DNA of 57,051 nt from an uncultured Clostridia bacterium (GTDB lineage Bacteria > Bacillota > Clostridia > TANB77 > CAG-508), in NCBI GenBank assembly GCA_949443285.1, contig CASSLW010000009.1, positions 1 through 57,051 of the forward strand, given 5' to 3'. A program made the position numbers and the translations under genes. Position 1 is the first letter of the stretch; each line of letters starts with the position of its first letter. Under the pieces are notes generated by a model, which searched no databases, was not told the origin of the DNA, and was given only the letters and a program-made list of their open reading frames with translations. This document shows, in pieces, positions 37,481-48,566 of the stretch.

Positions 37481-37509
37481 TTGACAAAAGGTCATAAATA
37501 TAGTAAAGT
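37481..37509 (+). promoter_or_regulatory. Promoter of the GH13 gene
   Basis: TTGACA (37481-37486), 17 bases, TAAAGT (37504-37509). GAGAGGAC lies about 8 bases before ATG 37567. Confidence 0.75.
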
Positions 37510-37566
37510 GAAAATGTAACAAATAGTGACAAAATCCGACACTTTAAGTAAAGAGAGGACAAAAGC

Positions 37567-39438
37567 ATGAAAAACAATCTAAAAGTAGAATTTATGCCTA
37601 AAGAGCGGAAAATTGCACTAGGGGAAGAATTTGAAATAAGAGTTCAAATTCCAAAAGAAGTAGGAAAAATTGAAACCTGCAAAGTACTATTTAACAGACA
37701 TGGAGAAAATCCATCAATAATACAAGAATTACAAAAAACAAAAGAAGAAGAAAGGACCGTAAAATATTGTACAAAGGTACAGTTTAATAAACTCGGGGAA
37801 TACTTCTTCTTTTTTCTTGTAAAGATTGATGGGAAAGAAAAAGCAATCAAAATAAGTAGGGAAACAAACCAAGCATTTATCACAGAAGGAGAATCACCAT
37901 ATTGGCGAGTTCTTATTCACAACAAATTTACCGTACCTGAATGGGCAAAAGGAAAATTAGTCTACCAAATTTTTGTAGACAGATTTAACAAAAGCCCAAA
38001 CTATGTTGCAGAAAAGCAACAAGGTCGGAAATATCGTTTTTGGGGAGAAAGTGTTAATTGGGGAAGAGATGAAAATGGACATTTCCACAACAATGACTTT
38101 TTTGGCGGAAACCTGAAAGGAATTGAAGAAAAACTAGACTATTTGAAAAGTTTAGGAGTGGAAATTCTATATTTATCACCAATTAATTTAAGTACCTTAA
38201 GATACGATAGGTATGCAGCGACAAATCATATGGAAATAGACCCAGAAGTAGGAACGTTTGAAGATTTAAACAGACTACATGAAAAAGCTATAAGCAAGGG
38301 TATGTATCTTATTTTAGACGTTGCATTTAACCACTGTTGCAGTGATAATCCTATTTATTTAGATGCGGAGAACAATCCAAATTCTGTTTATAGAGACTGG
38401 TTTAGTAGAGATGAAAATGGGAACATAAGATTTTGGTATGGCTTTAGTGATATGCCAGAATTCAACTTATGCAACCCAGATTATCAAAACTATGTGTATG
38501 GAGAAAACGGCGTAATTGCTAAATATTCTAAATATGTAGATGGATTTAGATTAGACTTAGCAGAAGCCCTACCACCATTTTTCTTGGAAGGAATTCGAAC
38601 CAGAGCTAATGAAGAAAAAGCAAGGTTTATTGTAGGAGAATATTGGGATGATGTAGAACTGGAAGTTTTAGGAACAGGACTAGATGTACCAACATGTTAT
38701 CCAATAACAAATGCAGCTTTGAAATTCTTAGCTTATGGAGAAAGCGGATACTTAGAAGCAAAAATGCAAGAACTGGTGGAAAACTATCCTCAAGAAACAC
38801 TGGATAGCTTACTTTTCTCACTATGCACACATGATATCATAAGAGTTATGACTATACTTGCTAAAAAGCAGTATATGAGAACAGGAATTATGGATATCTG
38901 GAAAATTGATGAACAACCATCTCCTTGGCATAAAGGATATAACTACTTCGATACTGATGGTTTTAGAAGTTTTGAATTTGAAAACGAAAACTTAAATTAC
39001 GAAGAATATCAAAATGCCAAGAAATTGCTAAAGGTAGGAATTATGCTTCAATATTTTTTCTTAGGAAACCCCTGTGTATACTACGGAACAGAATCAGGAC
39101 TTTATGGTTGGAAAGATCCATTTAACAGAAAATGTTATAATTGGGGACAGGAAGACCAAGAACTGTTGACATTCTGTAGAGAAATTGGAAGATTTAGAAA
39201 GAAATTTATATCAAAAAATTGCAATCCTGAAGTATTATATAAGGATTCTGAACTGTTTATTTTTAAAAGAGAAAATGAAGAAAACTCTTTGTATGTTGCA
39301 CTTAATAGGAGTGAAAACACAAGAAATATAACAGTGCCAGATGAATTTAAAAATGGGAATGAAGTATTTGCACTAAACGGAACGACCAACTATTTGTTAC
39401 CATATGGAGGAATTGCAATTCTGAAAAGTAATGCGTAA
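37567..39438 (+). CDS. GH13 alpha-glucan hydrolase (neopullulanase / cyclomaltodextrinase-like)
   Basis: A 623-residue cytoplasmic enzyme that should hydrolyse alpha-1,4 (and perhaps alpha-1,6) glucans. An N-terminal beta-sandwich (about 1-125) precedes the barrel. Conserved regions: DVAFNH (251-256), nucleophile D330 in DGFRLD, acid/base E358 in VGEYW, and THDIIR (about 423-428). No signal peptide. Base use differs from its neighbours: more CGT, CGA, CTG, ACC, GGG, and two in-frame CGG codons (37606 and 38026) that must be read in frame, because a +1 shift at either would soon hit a stop. This suggests recent arrival by transfer. Confidence 0.9.
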   Translation: MKNNLKVEFMPKERKIALGEEFEIRVQIPKEVGKIETCKVLFNRHGENPSIIQELQKTKEEERTVKYCTKVQFNKLGEYFFFFLVKIDGKEKAIKISRETNQAFITEGESPYWRVLIHNKFTVPEWAKGKLVYQIFVDRFNKSPNYVAEKQQGRKYRFWGESVNWGRDENGHFHNNDFFGGNLKGIEEKLDYLKSLGVEILYLSPINLSTLRYDRYAATNHMEIDPEVGTFEDLNRLHEKAISKGMYLILDVAFNHCCSDNPIYLDAENNPNSVYRDWFSRDENGNIRFWYGFSDMPEFNLCNPDYQNYVYGENGVIAKYSKYVDGFRLDLAEALPPFFLEGIRTRANEEKARFIVGEYWDDVELEVLGTGLDVPTCYPITNAALKFLAYGESGYLEAKMQELVENYPQETLDSLLFSLCTHDIIRVMTILAKKQYMRTGIMDIWKIDEQPSPWHKGYNYFDTDGFRSFEFENENLNYEEYQNAKKLLKVGIMLQYFFLGNPCVYYGTESGLYGWKDPFNRKCYNWGQEDQELLTFCREIGRFRKKFISKNCNPEVLYKDSELFIFKRENEENSLYVALNRSENTRNITVPDEFKNGNEVFALNGTTNYLLPYGGIAILKSNA

Positions 39439-39463
39439 GAGACTAGAATATAGTCTCTTTTTA
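39438..39463 (+). terminator. Terminator after the GH13 gene
   Basis: AGAGACTA and TAGTCTCT pair around GAATA and are followed by TTTTTATT. Confidence 0.85.
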
Positions 39464-39504
39464 TTGCAAAATATCATAAAATATAGTATAATAAGCAAAG
39501 TAAT

Positions 39505-39535
39505 GATGTTTTTGGGGACGGAGCAAAAAAACATC
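39505..39535 (+). repeat. Dispersed hairpin repeat, copy A
   Basis: GATGTTTTT and AAAAAACATC arms flank a core GGGGACGGAGC. The same 31-base unit recurs at 40564, 40639 (inverted), 53758, 55820 and 55877 (inverted). It lies directly before the trpS ribosome binding site, so it is probably transcribed and could fold in the mRNA leader. Confidence 0.85.
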
Positions 39536-39554
39536 AAAGAAGGAGAGATAAGTT

Positions 39555-40563
39555 ATGGGCAAAAAGAGAATAATAACAGGAGATAGACCAACAGGGAGAT
39601 TACACATAGGTCATTATTTCGGTTCACTTAAAAAAAGACTAGAAATGCAAGAAAGTGAAGAATATGACCCATATATACTAATAGCAGATGTTCAAGCATT
39701 AACAGACAACTTCAACAATCCAGAGAAAGTAAGAAAAAACATTAGAGAAGTTGCAATGGACTATCTATCAATTGGAATAGATCCAAATAAAACAACAATA
39801 TACATACAATCAATGATACCAGAGGTTGCAGAACTAACAGTATTTTACTCAAACTTAGTAACAATAGCAAGACTACAAAGAAATCCAACAGTAAAAACAG
39901 AAATAGCACAAAAGAAAGAATTATTTGGAGAAAGCGTAACATATGGATTTTTAGGATACCCAGTAAGTCAAGCAGCAGATATAACAGCATTTGAGGGAGA
40001 ACTAGTACCAGTAGGAGAAGATCAATTACCATTAATAGAGCAATGCCATGAAATAGTAAGAAAATTTAACAGTATATATGGAGATGTATTAATAGAACCA
40101 CAAGCAGTACTATCAAGTGGAAAAAGAATAAAAGGACTAGATGGAAACGAAAAAATGGGAAAATCACTTGGAAACGCAATATACCTATCAGATAGTGAAG
40201 AAGAGATCACTAAAAAAGTAATGAGTGCAGTGACAGACCCAAATAGAATAAAAAAAGACGATTTAGGAAATCCTGATGTATGTATGGTTTCATATTATCA
40301 CAAACTATTTAGTACAGAGGAAGAAGTAAAAACAGTATGTGAAGAGTGTAGAGCAGGAAAACGTGGGTGTGTAGCTTGTAAAAAGCAACTAGCTAAAAAT
40401 ATTATTGAAGAATTGAGACCAATTAGAGAAAGAAGAGAATATTATGAAGCACATCCAGAAGAAGTGGATAAAATACTTATTGAGGGAACAGCTAAAGCGC
40501 AAAAAGTAGCAAAAGAAACTATGAAAAAAGTAAAAAAGGCAATGAAATTGGACTATTTCGGGT

Positions 40564-40565
<2 letters not shown>
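39555..40565 (+). CDS. trpS: Tryptophanyl-tRNA synthetase
   Basis: Class I aminoacyl-tRNA synthetase charging tRNA-Trp, 336 residues. The HIGH-type motif is TGRLHIGHYFGS (about 11-22) and the KMSKS-type motif is GNEKMGKSLGN (about 196-206). AAGGAG lies about 10 bases before the ATG. Two repeat elements flank it, the downstream one beginning inside its TGA stop codon. It contains an extra cysteine cluster (CEECRAGKRGCVACK) near residue 260, a feature of a subset of bacterial TrpRS and possibly metal-binding. Confidence 0.96.
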
Positions 40566-41959
<1,394 letters not shown>

Positions 41960-41972
41960 AAGGAGTAGTAAT

Positions 41973-42473
41973 ATGAGTGGTGAAAAAAGAAAAGATTATT
42001 TAGGATGGGATGAATATTTTATGGCGATAGCTAAACTATCAGCAATGAGAAGTAAAGACCCATCAACACAAGTAGGAGCATGTATAGTAAGTAATGACAA
42101 TAGAATTTTATCAATTGGATATAATGGAGCACCAAATGGATTTGATGACGAAAGTTTCCCTTGGGGTAGAGAAGGAGAGAATTTAGATACTAAATATCCT
42201 TATGTATGCCATGCAGAAATGAATGCAATTTTGAATTACAGAGGTAGCAAAAAAGATTTAGAGCATGCTAAAATTTATGTTGATTTGTTCCCTTGCAATG
42301 AATGTGCGAAAATAATTATTCAATCAGGGATTAAAGAAGTGATTTATTTGTCTGATAAATATGCTACTTCTGAAAACAATATTGCTTCAAGAAAATTGTT
42401 TGATGAATGTGGAGTGAAATATAGTAAAATAAATACAGATAATCATAGAGAAATTTTAATTGAGATTAAGTAA
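41973..42473 (+). CDS. dCMP deaminase family protein (ComEB-like)
   Basis: Zinc-dependent cytidine/deoxycytidylate deaminase of 166 residues. HAEMNAIL (about 74-81) and PCNEC (about 109-113) give the catalytic His/Glu and cysteine ligands; [10 protein letters not shown] is typical of dCMP deaminases, which make dUMP for thymidylate. In Bacillus the homologue is comEB, with a doubtful role in competence. Follows obg by 13 bases with AAGGAG. Confidence 0.92.
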   Translation: MSGEKRKDYLGWDEYFMAIAKLSAMRSKDPSTQVGACIVSNDNRILSIGYNGAPNGFDDESFPWGREGENLDTKYPYVCHAEMNAILNYRGSKKDLEHAKIYVDLFPCNECAKIIIQSGIKEVIYLSDKYATSENNIASRKLFDECGVKYSKINTDNHREILIEIK

Positions 42474-42518
42474 TATATTTTAATTGTCAATTTCATATGA
42501 ATTATTTAATTTTTAGAA

Positions 42519-42556
42519 GATGAGGTTTTATAGTGACCTTGTCTTTTTATTTTTTG
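42519..42556 (+). terminator. Terminator after the deaminase gene
   Basis: GATGAGGT pairs with ACCTTGTC, using two G-T pairs, around a nine-base loop and is followed by TTTTTATTTTTT. It ends the trpS-obg-deaminase block. Confidence 0.65.
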
Positions 42557-42691
42557 ATTTTTAAATTCTTAAGGAGAATAGTCACTGAGCTGTAATCCAA
42601 AACAAATAGAGACAACCTATTACTTATTTACATAAATTTAACTGAAATGATAAAATTGGAAGTAGTAACAAAAGAAAGGGGCTTTGTAAAT

Positions 42692-44549
42692 ATGAAAAAG
42701 CAAAATGAAGGTATTACATTAATAGCACTTGTAATAACAATAATAATTTTATTAATATTAGCGCGGAGTGACAATAGCAACACTGACAGGAGATAATGGA
42801 ACAATAGGAAAAGCAGGGGAAGCAAAATTTAAAACAGAATTATCATCAGTGGCAGAAGAATATGAGTTATACTTAAGTGAAAGATTTTCAAAAGATAGAA
42901 GTTTTGAAGAAGGAGCTTTATATGCAGGAAAAAATGCGCTAATATATGATTCTGTGCAAGAAGAAGGAAACATATATACAGTTTTAAAAAATTCAAACAA
43001 GAAATATGTAGATAATTTTGAAGTAATAAAAGGAGAATTATATTATTTTGCTCAAAATGAACAAGAGAAAAAATGGGCGCAAGATATAGGAATAAAAGTA
43101 AGTCCATATATAGTAATAGATGGAGAATTAATGTCATCTAATACAAATTTAGATTTAATGGACGAAGCAACAGGGACAATAGTAATTCCACAAAATGTAA
43201 CCAAAATTGGAGATGGGGCATTTAGGGATTTAACAGGATTACGAAGTATAGTAATACCAGGTACAGTAAAAGAAATAGGAAATGATGCATTTTCAGGAAA
43301 TCCAACTTTAGAAAATGTTGTAATAGAAGAAGGAGTAGAGAAAATAGGAGAATATGCATTTGCATATTGTTCAAATTTAAAAAACATAGAATTTCCAGAA
43401 AGTGTAACAGAAATAGGCATATATTGTATGTTGGCTTGTAAAAGTCTAGATAATGTTGAACTTCCACCAAATATAACAATCATTAGAGGAGGAACTTTTG
43501 AGCAATGCACAAATTTAAAAAATGTAAGACTTCCAGAAAAGCTTAAATTAATAGATGGTTTTGCTTTTGCATATAATCGAATAGAAAAAATAGAGATTCC
43601 AGATACTGTAACTACAATGTATGGTAGCTCATTTGTCAATTGCAATCAATTAACAGAAATAGTATTAAGTGAAAATTCAATATATAAATATGAAAGTGGA
43701 ATATTGATGAAAAAAGATGGAACAGATATATATTTCATTTCAGATAATGTTCTAAAAAATACAACAACATTTTATATACCAGAAGGAACAAAATCTTTTA
43801 ATATCTATATTTCTAATTATAACAACATAAAAAAATTAGTAATTCCAGAAAGCTTTACAAATATATCGGTAAGTAGTTTACCAACAAGCATAGAGGAAAT
43901 AGAAGTTGATGAAAATAATAAATCATATATTGTAAAAAATAAATGTTTATACACAAAAGATGAAAAAACAATAATTGCTTGTTTTTCTAAAGAAAAAGAT
44001 ATAATAATTAATGAAGGTCCTCAAATTTTAGGTGATAAAGCTTTTGGGCTTGCTAATAATGCAGAAAATATAAAACTCCCAGAATCATTGAAAGGAATTA
44101 ATGCTAATGCATTAGCTAGTTTAGGTAAATGTAAAAAAATAAACATTGGGAAAAATGTAGAAAATATCAACCCTATATTTATGCTAAATAAATATGATGT
44201 AACTGTTACAGTAGATGAAGCTAACCCATACTATAAAGTTAATAATAATATTCTTTATAGTAAAAATGGAGAAAGACTAATATCAGTATTATCTAAAATA
44301 GAAGGAGAATTTATTTTAGACAACAGTGTCAAAGAAATAGGAGACAGGTCTTTTTTTCAACAAGGTCAAATTACATCAATTATAGTACATTCTAATGTAA
44401 ATAAAATAGGAGTAGAGGTATTTTATAGATGTAATAATTTAAAAGAAATAAAAATAGATAAAAGTAAACTTTCAAATGGAAGTGAACCAATATCAGGTGC
44501 ACCTTGGAGCTGCCCATATGGCTTAAGAGCAGTATTTTGGAAGGAATAA
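42692..44549 (+). CDS. Pilin-leader protein with BspA-type leucine-rich repeats, requires +1 frameshift
   Basis: ATG 42692 begins MKKQNEGITLIALVITIII, a type IV prepilin leader and hydrophobic helix. CGG at 42764 breaks the frame at codon 25; frame 0 ends at 42796 after 34 residues. Skipping C42764 gives LILAGVTIA, exactly the usual continuation of this pilin-like leader in Clostridia, and a 618-residue protein. After the helix comes a short pilin-like stretch, then from about residue 150 many BspA-like leucine-rich repeats (IGDGAF, LRSIVIPGTVKEIG, CSNLKNIEFPESV). A GTG at 42768 could start the second frame but lacks a ribosome binding site and would lose the leader. Likely a surface adhesin assembled or exported through the pilin pathway. 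Confidence 0.82.
42761..42767 (+). other. Putative +1 frameshift site GCG-CGG-A
   Basis: Zero-frame GCG CGG AGT; skipping C42764 gives GCG GGA GTG, Ala-Gly-Val. The expected family sequence at this point is Leu-Ala-Gly-Val-Thr-Ile, so no residue is added or lost. Confidence 0.85.
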
Positions 44550-44581
44550 TGTTGATACTAAATTGAAACCATAAATAAAAA

Positions 44582-44629
44582 CCCTTAAAATATGTTATGT
44601 GTAATAAGTACAAAAATATATTTTAAGGG
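44582..44629. terminator. Bidirectional terminator between convergent genes
   Basis: CCCTTAAAATAT (44582-44593) is the reverse complement of ATATTTTAAGGG (44618-44629), flanked by A and T runs on the two sides. It lies between the pilin-leader gene (+) and tsaB (-). Confidence 0.75.
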
Positions 44630-44687
44630 AAATTTTTATTTATGAAAATTTGCCAGTAATTATAAATAATTTAGATTTTTTATAATT

Positions 44688-45410
44688 TTAATCAAGTTGT
44701 TGATTTTCTTTTTCTTCTAACTGTCTTTGAGCTTGTGGCTTCTTCAAATATAAAGGCAAAACCTCATCAAGTTCTATTCCAGAATTGAATTTAGACAATC
44801 CAGCTAAAGCTAAAGCTTCAGAATTCAAAATATTAAATTCACTAGATAAAAATTCAGCATTCTCAAAAGTCTGTGAAATTTCAGTTTTATAAACCTCAGT
44901 ACCGTCACCAACAAAAGCAATTTGAGCATTATCTAAAGTATCACAAGAATAGCTATTTAAGATTGCCAAAGCAGCTTCAACACTTTCAGCCTGTGGTTCA
45001 ATTAAAGTTTCTAAAGCGTCATTTTTCTTCTCATATAAAGCAAAATAGCAATTATCATTTTTACAATCAATCATGCTACATACATATTTACCAAAAGACA
45101 TCATCCCAAAAGCCAAAGTTTCTAGTGAGCTAATTCCAACACTTGGGATGTTTAAGCTGTCAGAAAATGCTTTTGCAGTAGCAACGCCAATTCTAATTCC
45201 TGTAAATGAGCCAGGTCCGATGTCACAAACAATTAAGTTGATGTCAGTTGGATTTAATTCAGCCTTTTTCAAAGCTTCGTCTATCATTGGCATTAAATTT
45301 TCTGAATGTGTTCTTCCGGTATTTGTGTCTAATTTGCATATTAAATTTTCATCTTCCAAAATTGAAACTCCGCATACATTACTTGATGTGTCTATACTTA
45401 AAATTTTCAT
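44688..45410 (-). CDS. tsaB: tRNA threonylcarbamoyladenosine biosynthesis protein TsaB
   Basis: Partner of TsaD and TsaE in forming t6A37 on ANN-decoding tRNAs. 240 residues with the ASKHA-fold start MKILSIDTSSNVCGV and the family core GPGSFTGIRIGVATAKA (about 70-86). It overlaps the tsaE stop by 4 bases, so translation is coupled. No shift site is present. Confidence 0.95.
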   Translation of the reverse strand: MKILSIDTSSNVCGVSILEDENLICKLDTNTGRTHSENLMPMIDEALKKAELNPTDINLIVCDIGPGSFTGIRIGVATAKAFSDSLNIPSVGISSLETLAFGMMSFGKYVCSMIDCKNDNCYFALYEKKNDALETLIEPQAESVEAALAILNSYSCDTLDNAQIAFVGDGTEVYKTEISQTFENAEFLSSEFNILNSEALALAGLSKFNSGIELDEVLPLYLKKPQAQRQLEEKENQQLD

Positions 45411-45847
45411 ACTAAAATCTCCTTTGAGCTAATTTCTAGAATTCTCATATCTTCGTTTTCATCATCTTTTTTGAAGACAATATGAATATAATCTTTAGGA
45501 AGGGCATCTTCAATCAATTCGCCCCATTCGATTAAGCAAATACCATTTTCAAAATATTCTTCTCCGCCAATTTCGTAAAATTCTGAAGAGTCTTCTAGGC
45601 GATAAACGTCAAAATGATATATATTTATATTATCTTTATTGTATTCGTTTACAATTGTGAAAGTAGGGCTAGAAATTTCATTTTCTAAACCATAATAAGA
45701 TAAAAATCCTTCCACAAATTTAGTTTTACCAGACCCAAGTTCACCAGTTAAAACGACAACGTCTTTATGTTTTAATTGTGAAGCTAGAGACTTTGCAAAA
45801 TTCTTTGTATCATCTTCATTTTTTGATATAAATTTATAGTGTTCCAT
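45407..45847 (-). CDS. tsaE: tRNA threonylcarbamoyladenosine biosynthesis ATPase TsaE
   Basis: Small P-loop ATPase of 146 residues that drives the t6A complex. Walker A GELGSGKT (about 35-42), SSPTFTIVNEY (about 59-69), HFDVYRL (about 77-83) and EWGE (about 105-108) are diagnostic. I start at the ATG complementary to 45845-45847, preceded by AGGGGGAA; a longer frame upstream lacks such a site. It diverges from mreB. Confidence 0.95.
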   Translation of the reverse strand: MEHYKFISKNEDDTKNFAKSLASQLKHKDVVVLTGELGSGKTKFVEGFLSYYGLENEISSPTFTIVNEYNKDNINIYHFDVYRLEDSSEFYEIGGEEYFENGICLIEWGELIEDALPKDYIHIVFKKDDENEDMRILEISSKEILV

Positions 45848-45919
45848 AAATTCCCCCTGTATAAATAACTGAACTACAAACATTATAATATAAAAAAATA
45901 AAAAATTCAATGAAAAGGG

Positions 45920-45948
45920 TTGATAAATTTGAATACTTGTAATATAAT
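45920..45948 (+). promoter_or_regulatory. Promoter of the mreB-like gene
   Basis: TTGATA (45920-45925), 17 bases, TATAAT (45943-45948). Strong match, 55 bases before the start codon. Confidence 0.8.
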
Positions 45949-46002
45949 CGTAATACATTTGTAATAAAAGAGAAATAAAAACGTTGAGGAAGGATGAAAA
46001 GC

Positions 46003-47007
46003 ATGTTTAAAATGGGGCAAGATATCGGAATCGATTTAGGAACAGCAACAGTAATAGCTTATGTAAAAGGAAAAGGAATAGTATTAAGAGAGCCATCTGT
46101 TGTTGCAGTCAACAACATAACAGGAGACGTCCTAGCAGTTGGACAAGAAGCAAGAAAAATGTTAGGTAGAACACCAGGAAATATAGTAGCAACAAGACCA
46201 TTAAGAGACGGAGTAATTTCAGACTACACAGTAACTGAAAAAATGCTAAAATACTTCATAAACAAAATATGCGGGAAATTTATCTTTGCACCAAGAATAA
46301 TGATATGTATACCATCACAAGTAACAGAAGTAGAAAAGAAAGCTGTAATAGACGCAGCATCACAAGCAGGTGCAAGAAAAGTATATTTAATAGAAGAGCC
46401 AATTGCAGCAGCAATAGGAGCAGGAATAGATATATCAAAACCATGTGGAAATATGGTAGTAGACATAGGTGGTGGAACAACAGACATAGCAGTAATTTCG
46501 TTAGGAGGGTCAGTTGTAAGTACATCACTAAAAGTTGCAGGAGATAGATTTGACGAATATATCGTAAAATATATCAAGAAAAAACATAATATGGTAATAG
46601 GAGAAAGAACAGCCGAAGACCTAAAAGTAAACATCGGATGTGTATTCCCAAAAATCCAAGACACAGACATGCAAATAAGAGGAAGAGACCTATCAACAGG
46701 ATTACCAAAAACAATAACAGTATATTCAAGTGAAATGCTAGAAGCACTAATAGAACCAGCAATGATGATAGTAGATGCCGTACACAGTGTATTAGAAAGA
46801 ACACCACCAGAATTAGCAGCAGATATAAGTGACAAAGGAATATACATGACAGGTGGAGGATGTTTAGTAGACGGTCTAGACAAATTATTACAAGAAAAAA
46901 CAGGCATAAATGTAATGATAGCACAAGACACAGTATCATGTGTAGCATTAGGAACAGGAAAAGCATTAGACAATTTAGACGCATTAGAAGGAAAAGCAAG
47001 AAGATAA
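46003..47007 (+). CDS. mreB: Rod-shape actin homologue MreB/Mbl
   Basis: Bacterial actin of 334 residues that organises lateral wall synthesis. DIGIDLGTATV (about 6-16) is phosphate loop 1; VDIGGGTTDIAV (about 153-164) is phosphate 2, and the MTGGGCLVDGLDK region (about 284-296) is the adenosine loop. KGKGIVLREPSVVA looks closest to Mbl, so mbl is an alternative name. I chose ATG 46003 because GAGGAAGG ends about 9 bases upstream; ATG 45994 directly touches that site. Nearly perfect A-ending codons suggest high expression. Confidence 0.95.
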   Translation: MFKMGQDIGIDLGTATVIAYVKGKGIVLREPSVVAVNNITGDVLAVGQEARKMLGRTPGNIVATRPLRDGVISDYTVTEKMLKYFINKICGKFIFAPRIMICIPSQVTEVEKKAVIDAASQAGARKVYLIEEPIAAAIGAGIDISKPCGNMVVDIGGGTTDIAVISLGGSVVSTSLKVAGDRFDEYIVKYIKKKHNMVIGERTAEDLKVNIGCVFPKIQDTDMQIRGRDLSTGLPKTITVYSSEMLEALIEPAMMIVDAVHSVLERTPPELAADISDKGIYMTGGGCLVDGLDKLLQEKTGINVMIAQDTVSCVALGTGKALDNLDALEGKARR

Positions 47008-47025
47008 TAATATATATAAACAATG

Positions 47026-47061
47026 AAATATCGCATTAGAGTATTCTTTTGCGATATTTTT
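47026..47061 (+). terminator. Terminator after mreB
   Basis: AAATATCGCA (47026-47035) pairs with TGCGATATTT (47050-47059) and is followed by TT. Confidence 0.8.
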
Positions 47062-47097
47062 GAGAATATGCATTGAACGAAAGGAACGAAATAAAAA

Positions 47098-48424
47098 ATG
47101 GAGAATAAAACAAAAAATGTAGCTTTCATAACGCTTCGGATGCAAAGTAAATCAATACGAAACAAATGCAATGGCACAAAAGTTTATAGAAAGTGGATAC
47201 GAAATTACAAATCAACACGAAAAGGCTGATATATATGTAATAAACACATGTACAGTAACAAATATGTCAGACAGGAAATCAAGGCAAATGCTTCGTAGAG
47301 TTAAAGAAATAAACAAAAATGCTATTGTAGTTGCATGTGGTTGTTATGTACAAGTAGCAAAAAATGAACTAGAAAAGATAGAAGAAATAGACCTAATTTT
47401 AGGAAATAATGAAAAAAAAGAAATTGTAAAATATGTAGAAGAATATATGCAAAAAGAAAAAAGATTTACAGAAATAGAAGACGTCATGTATAAAAAGGAA
47501 TTCGTCGACTTTGGAAATGTAACATATACAGAAAAAACAAGAGCTGTAATAAAAGTACAAGACGGTTGTGATAGATTTTGTTCATATTGCATAATTCCAT
47601 ATGCACGTGGAAGAGTAAGAAGTAGAAAGCCAGAAAGCATAATTGCAGAAATTGAAGAAATTGCAAAAGCTGGGATAAAGGAAGTGGTAATTACAGGAAT
47701 ACACGTAGCATCATATGGAAAAGACTTTAGGGAGAAAGATTATAGATTAATCGATTTACTTGAAGAAATAAATAAAATAAGTGGTATTGAAAGAATTAGA
47801 TTAGGCTCAATAGAACCATTATTAATAAATGAAGAATTTATGAAAAGACTAACAAAATTAGAAAAAATATGCCACCATTTTCACTTGTCATTGCAAAGTG
47901 GATGTGATGAAACTTTAAAAAGAATGAACAGGAGATATACAACTGAGCAATTTAAAGAAATAGTAGACATATTAAGAAAAAATTATTCTGATGTAATATT
48001 GACAACAGATATAATTGTAGGTTTTCCAGGAGAGACAGAAGAAGAATTTGAAGAGACATATCAATTTTTGAAGGAAATAAAATTTTATAAAATGCATGTG
48101 TTTAAATATTCGCCAAGAAAAGGAACAAAAGCAGCAGCTATGAAAGAGCAAATTGACGGAAATAAAAAGGAACAAAGAAGTCAGAGACTGATAGAATTGT
48201 CAAACAAAAATGAAAAGGACTACAATGAGGCTTATGTGGGACAAACTGTTCAGGTGCTTTTTGAAGAAGAAAAAGACGGAGTGTATAAAGGACATACTAA
48301 GAATTATGTACAAGCTTATTTATTAAAAGATGAAAGTCAAGTTGCTGGAAGCAAAATTGAAAATGAAATTCTTGAAGTGAGTTGCTATAAGGCTGAACAA
48401 GAGCATATAATTGTAAGATTGTAA
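47098..48424 (+). CDS. mtaB: tRNA-N6-threonylcarbamoyladenosine methylthiotransferase MtaB, requires +1 frameshift
   Basis: Radical-SAM methylthiotransferase converting t6A37 to ms2t6A37. ATG 47098 follows AAAGGAA; after 13 codons comes CGG 47137, and frame 0 stops at TGA 47227. Skipping C47137 gives TLGCKVNQYE, the universal N-terminal motif of the family, and a 441-residue product of normal length. The first 4Fe-4S cysteine (TGC 47141) lies directly after the recoded glycine, so the shift is needed for activity. Other cysteines: NTCTV, CGCY and radical-SAM CDRFCSYC; a TRAM domain ends it. An internal ATG at 47171 would lose the first iron-sulfur cysteine. Its substrate t6A is made by tsaB/tsaE nearby. 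Confidence 0.88.
47134..47140 (+). other. Putative +1 frameshift site CTT-CGG-A
   Basis: Zero-frame CTT CGG ATG; skipping C47137 gives CTT GGA TGC, Leu-Gly-Cys, which is the invariant start of the family motif. Strikingly like the yeast Ty1 site CUU-AGG-C, where a rare Arg codon is bypassed and Gly is read in +1. Confidence 0.88.
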
Positions 48425-48438
48425 TATATATTGAAAAT

Positions 48439-48490
48439 AATACTTGAATGAGAGAAGTAAAAAATAAGATATCCCATTTAAGTATTTTTA
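48439..48490 (+). terminator. Terminator after mtaB
   Basis: AATACTTGAATG (48439-48450) pairs with CATTTAAGTATT (48475-48486), one G-T pair, followed by TTTATTTT. Confidence 0.65.
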
Positions 48491-48509
48491 TTTTAAAACT
48501 TAGAAAATA

Positions 48510-48538
48510 TTGCAAAAAAAAGAAAGTTGTGGTATAAA
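48510..48538 (+). promoter_or_regulatory. Promoter of prpC-prkC
   Basis: TTGCAA (48510-48515), 17 bases, TATAAA (48533-48538). AGAGGTGA lies shortly before ATG 48567. Confidence 0.65.
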
Positions 48539-48566
48539 GAAAGAGAAAGAAAAAAGAGGTGAACAC

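Noticed and set aside
46224..47177. Long open frame on the minus strand opposite mreB
   Set aside because: It is a shadow of the A-ending codon bias of mreB; no ribosome binding site, and the plus-strand gene is certain.
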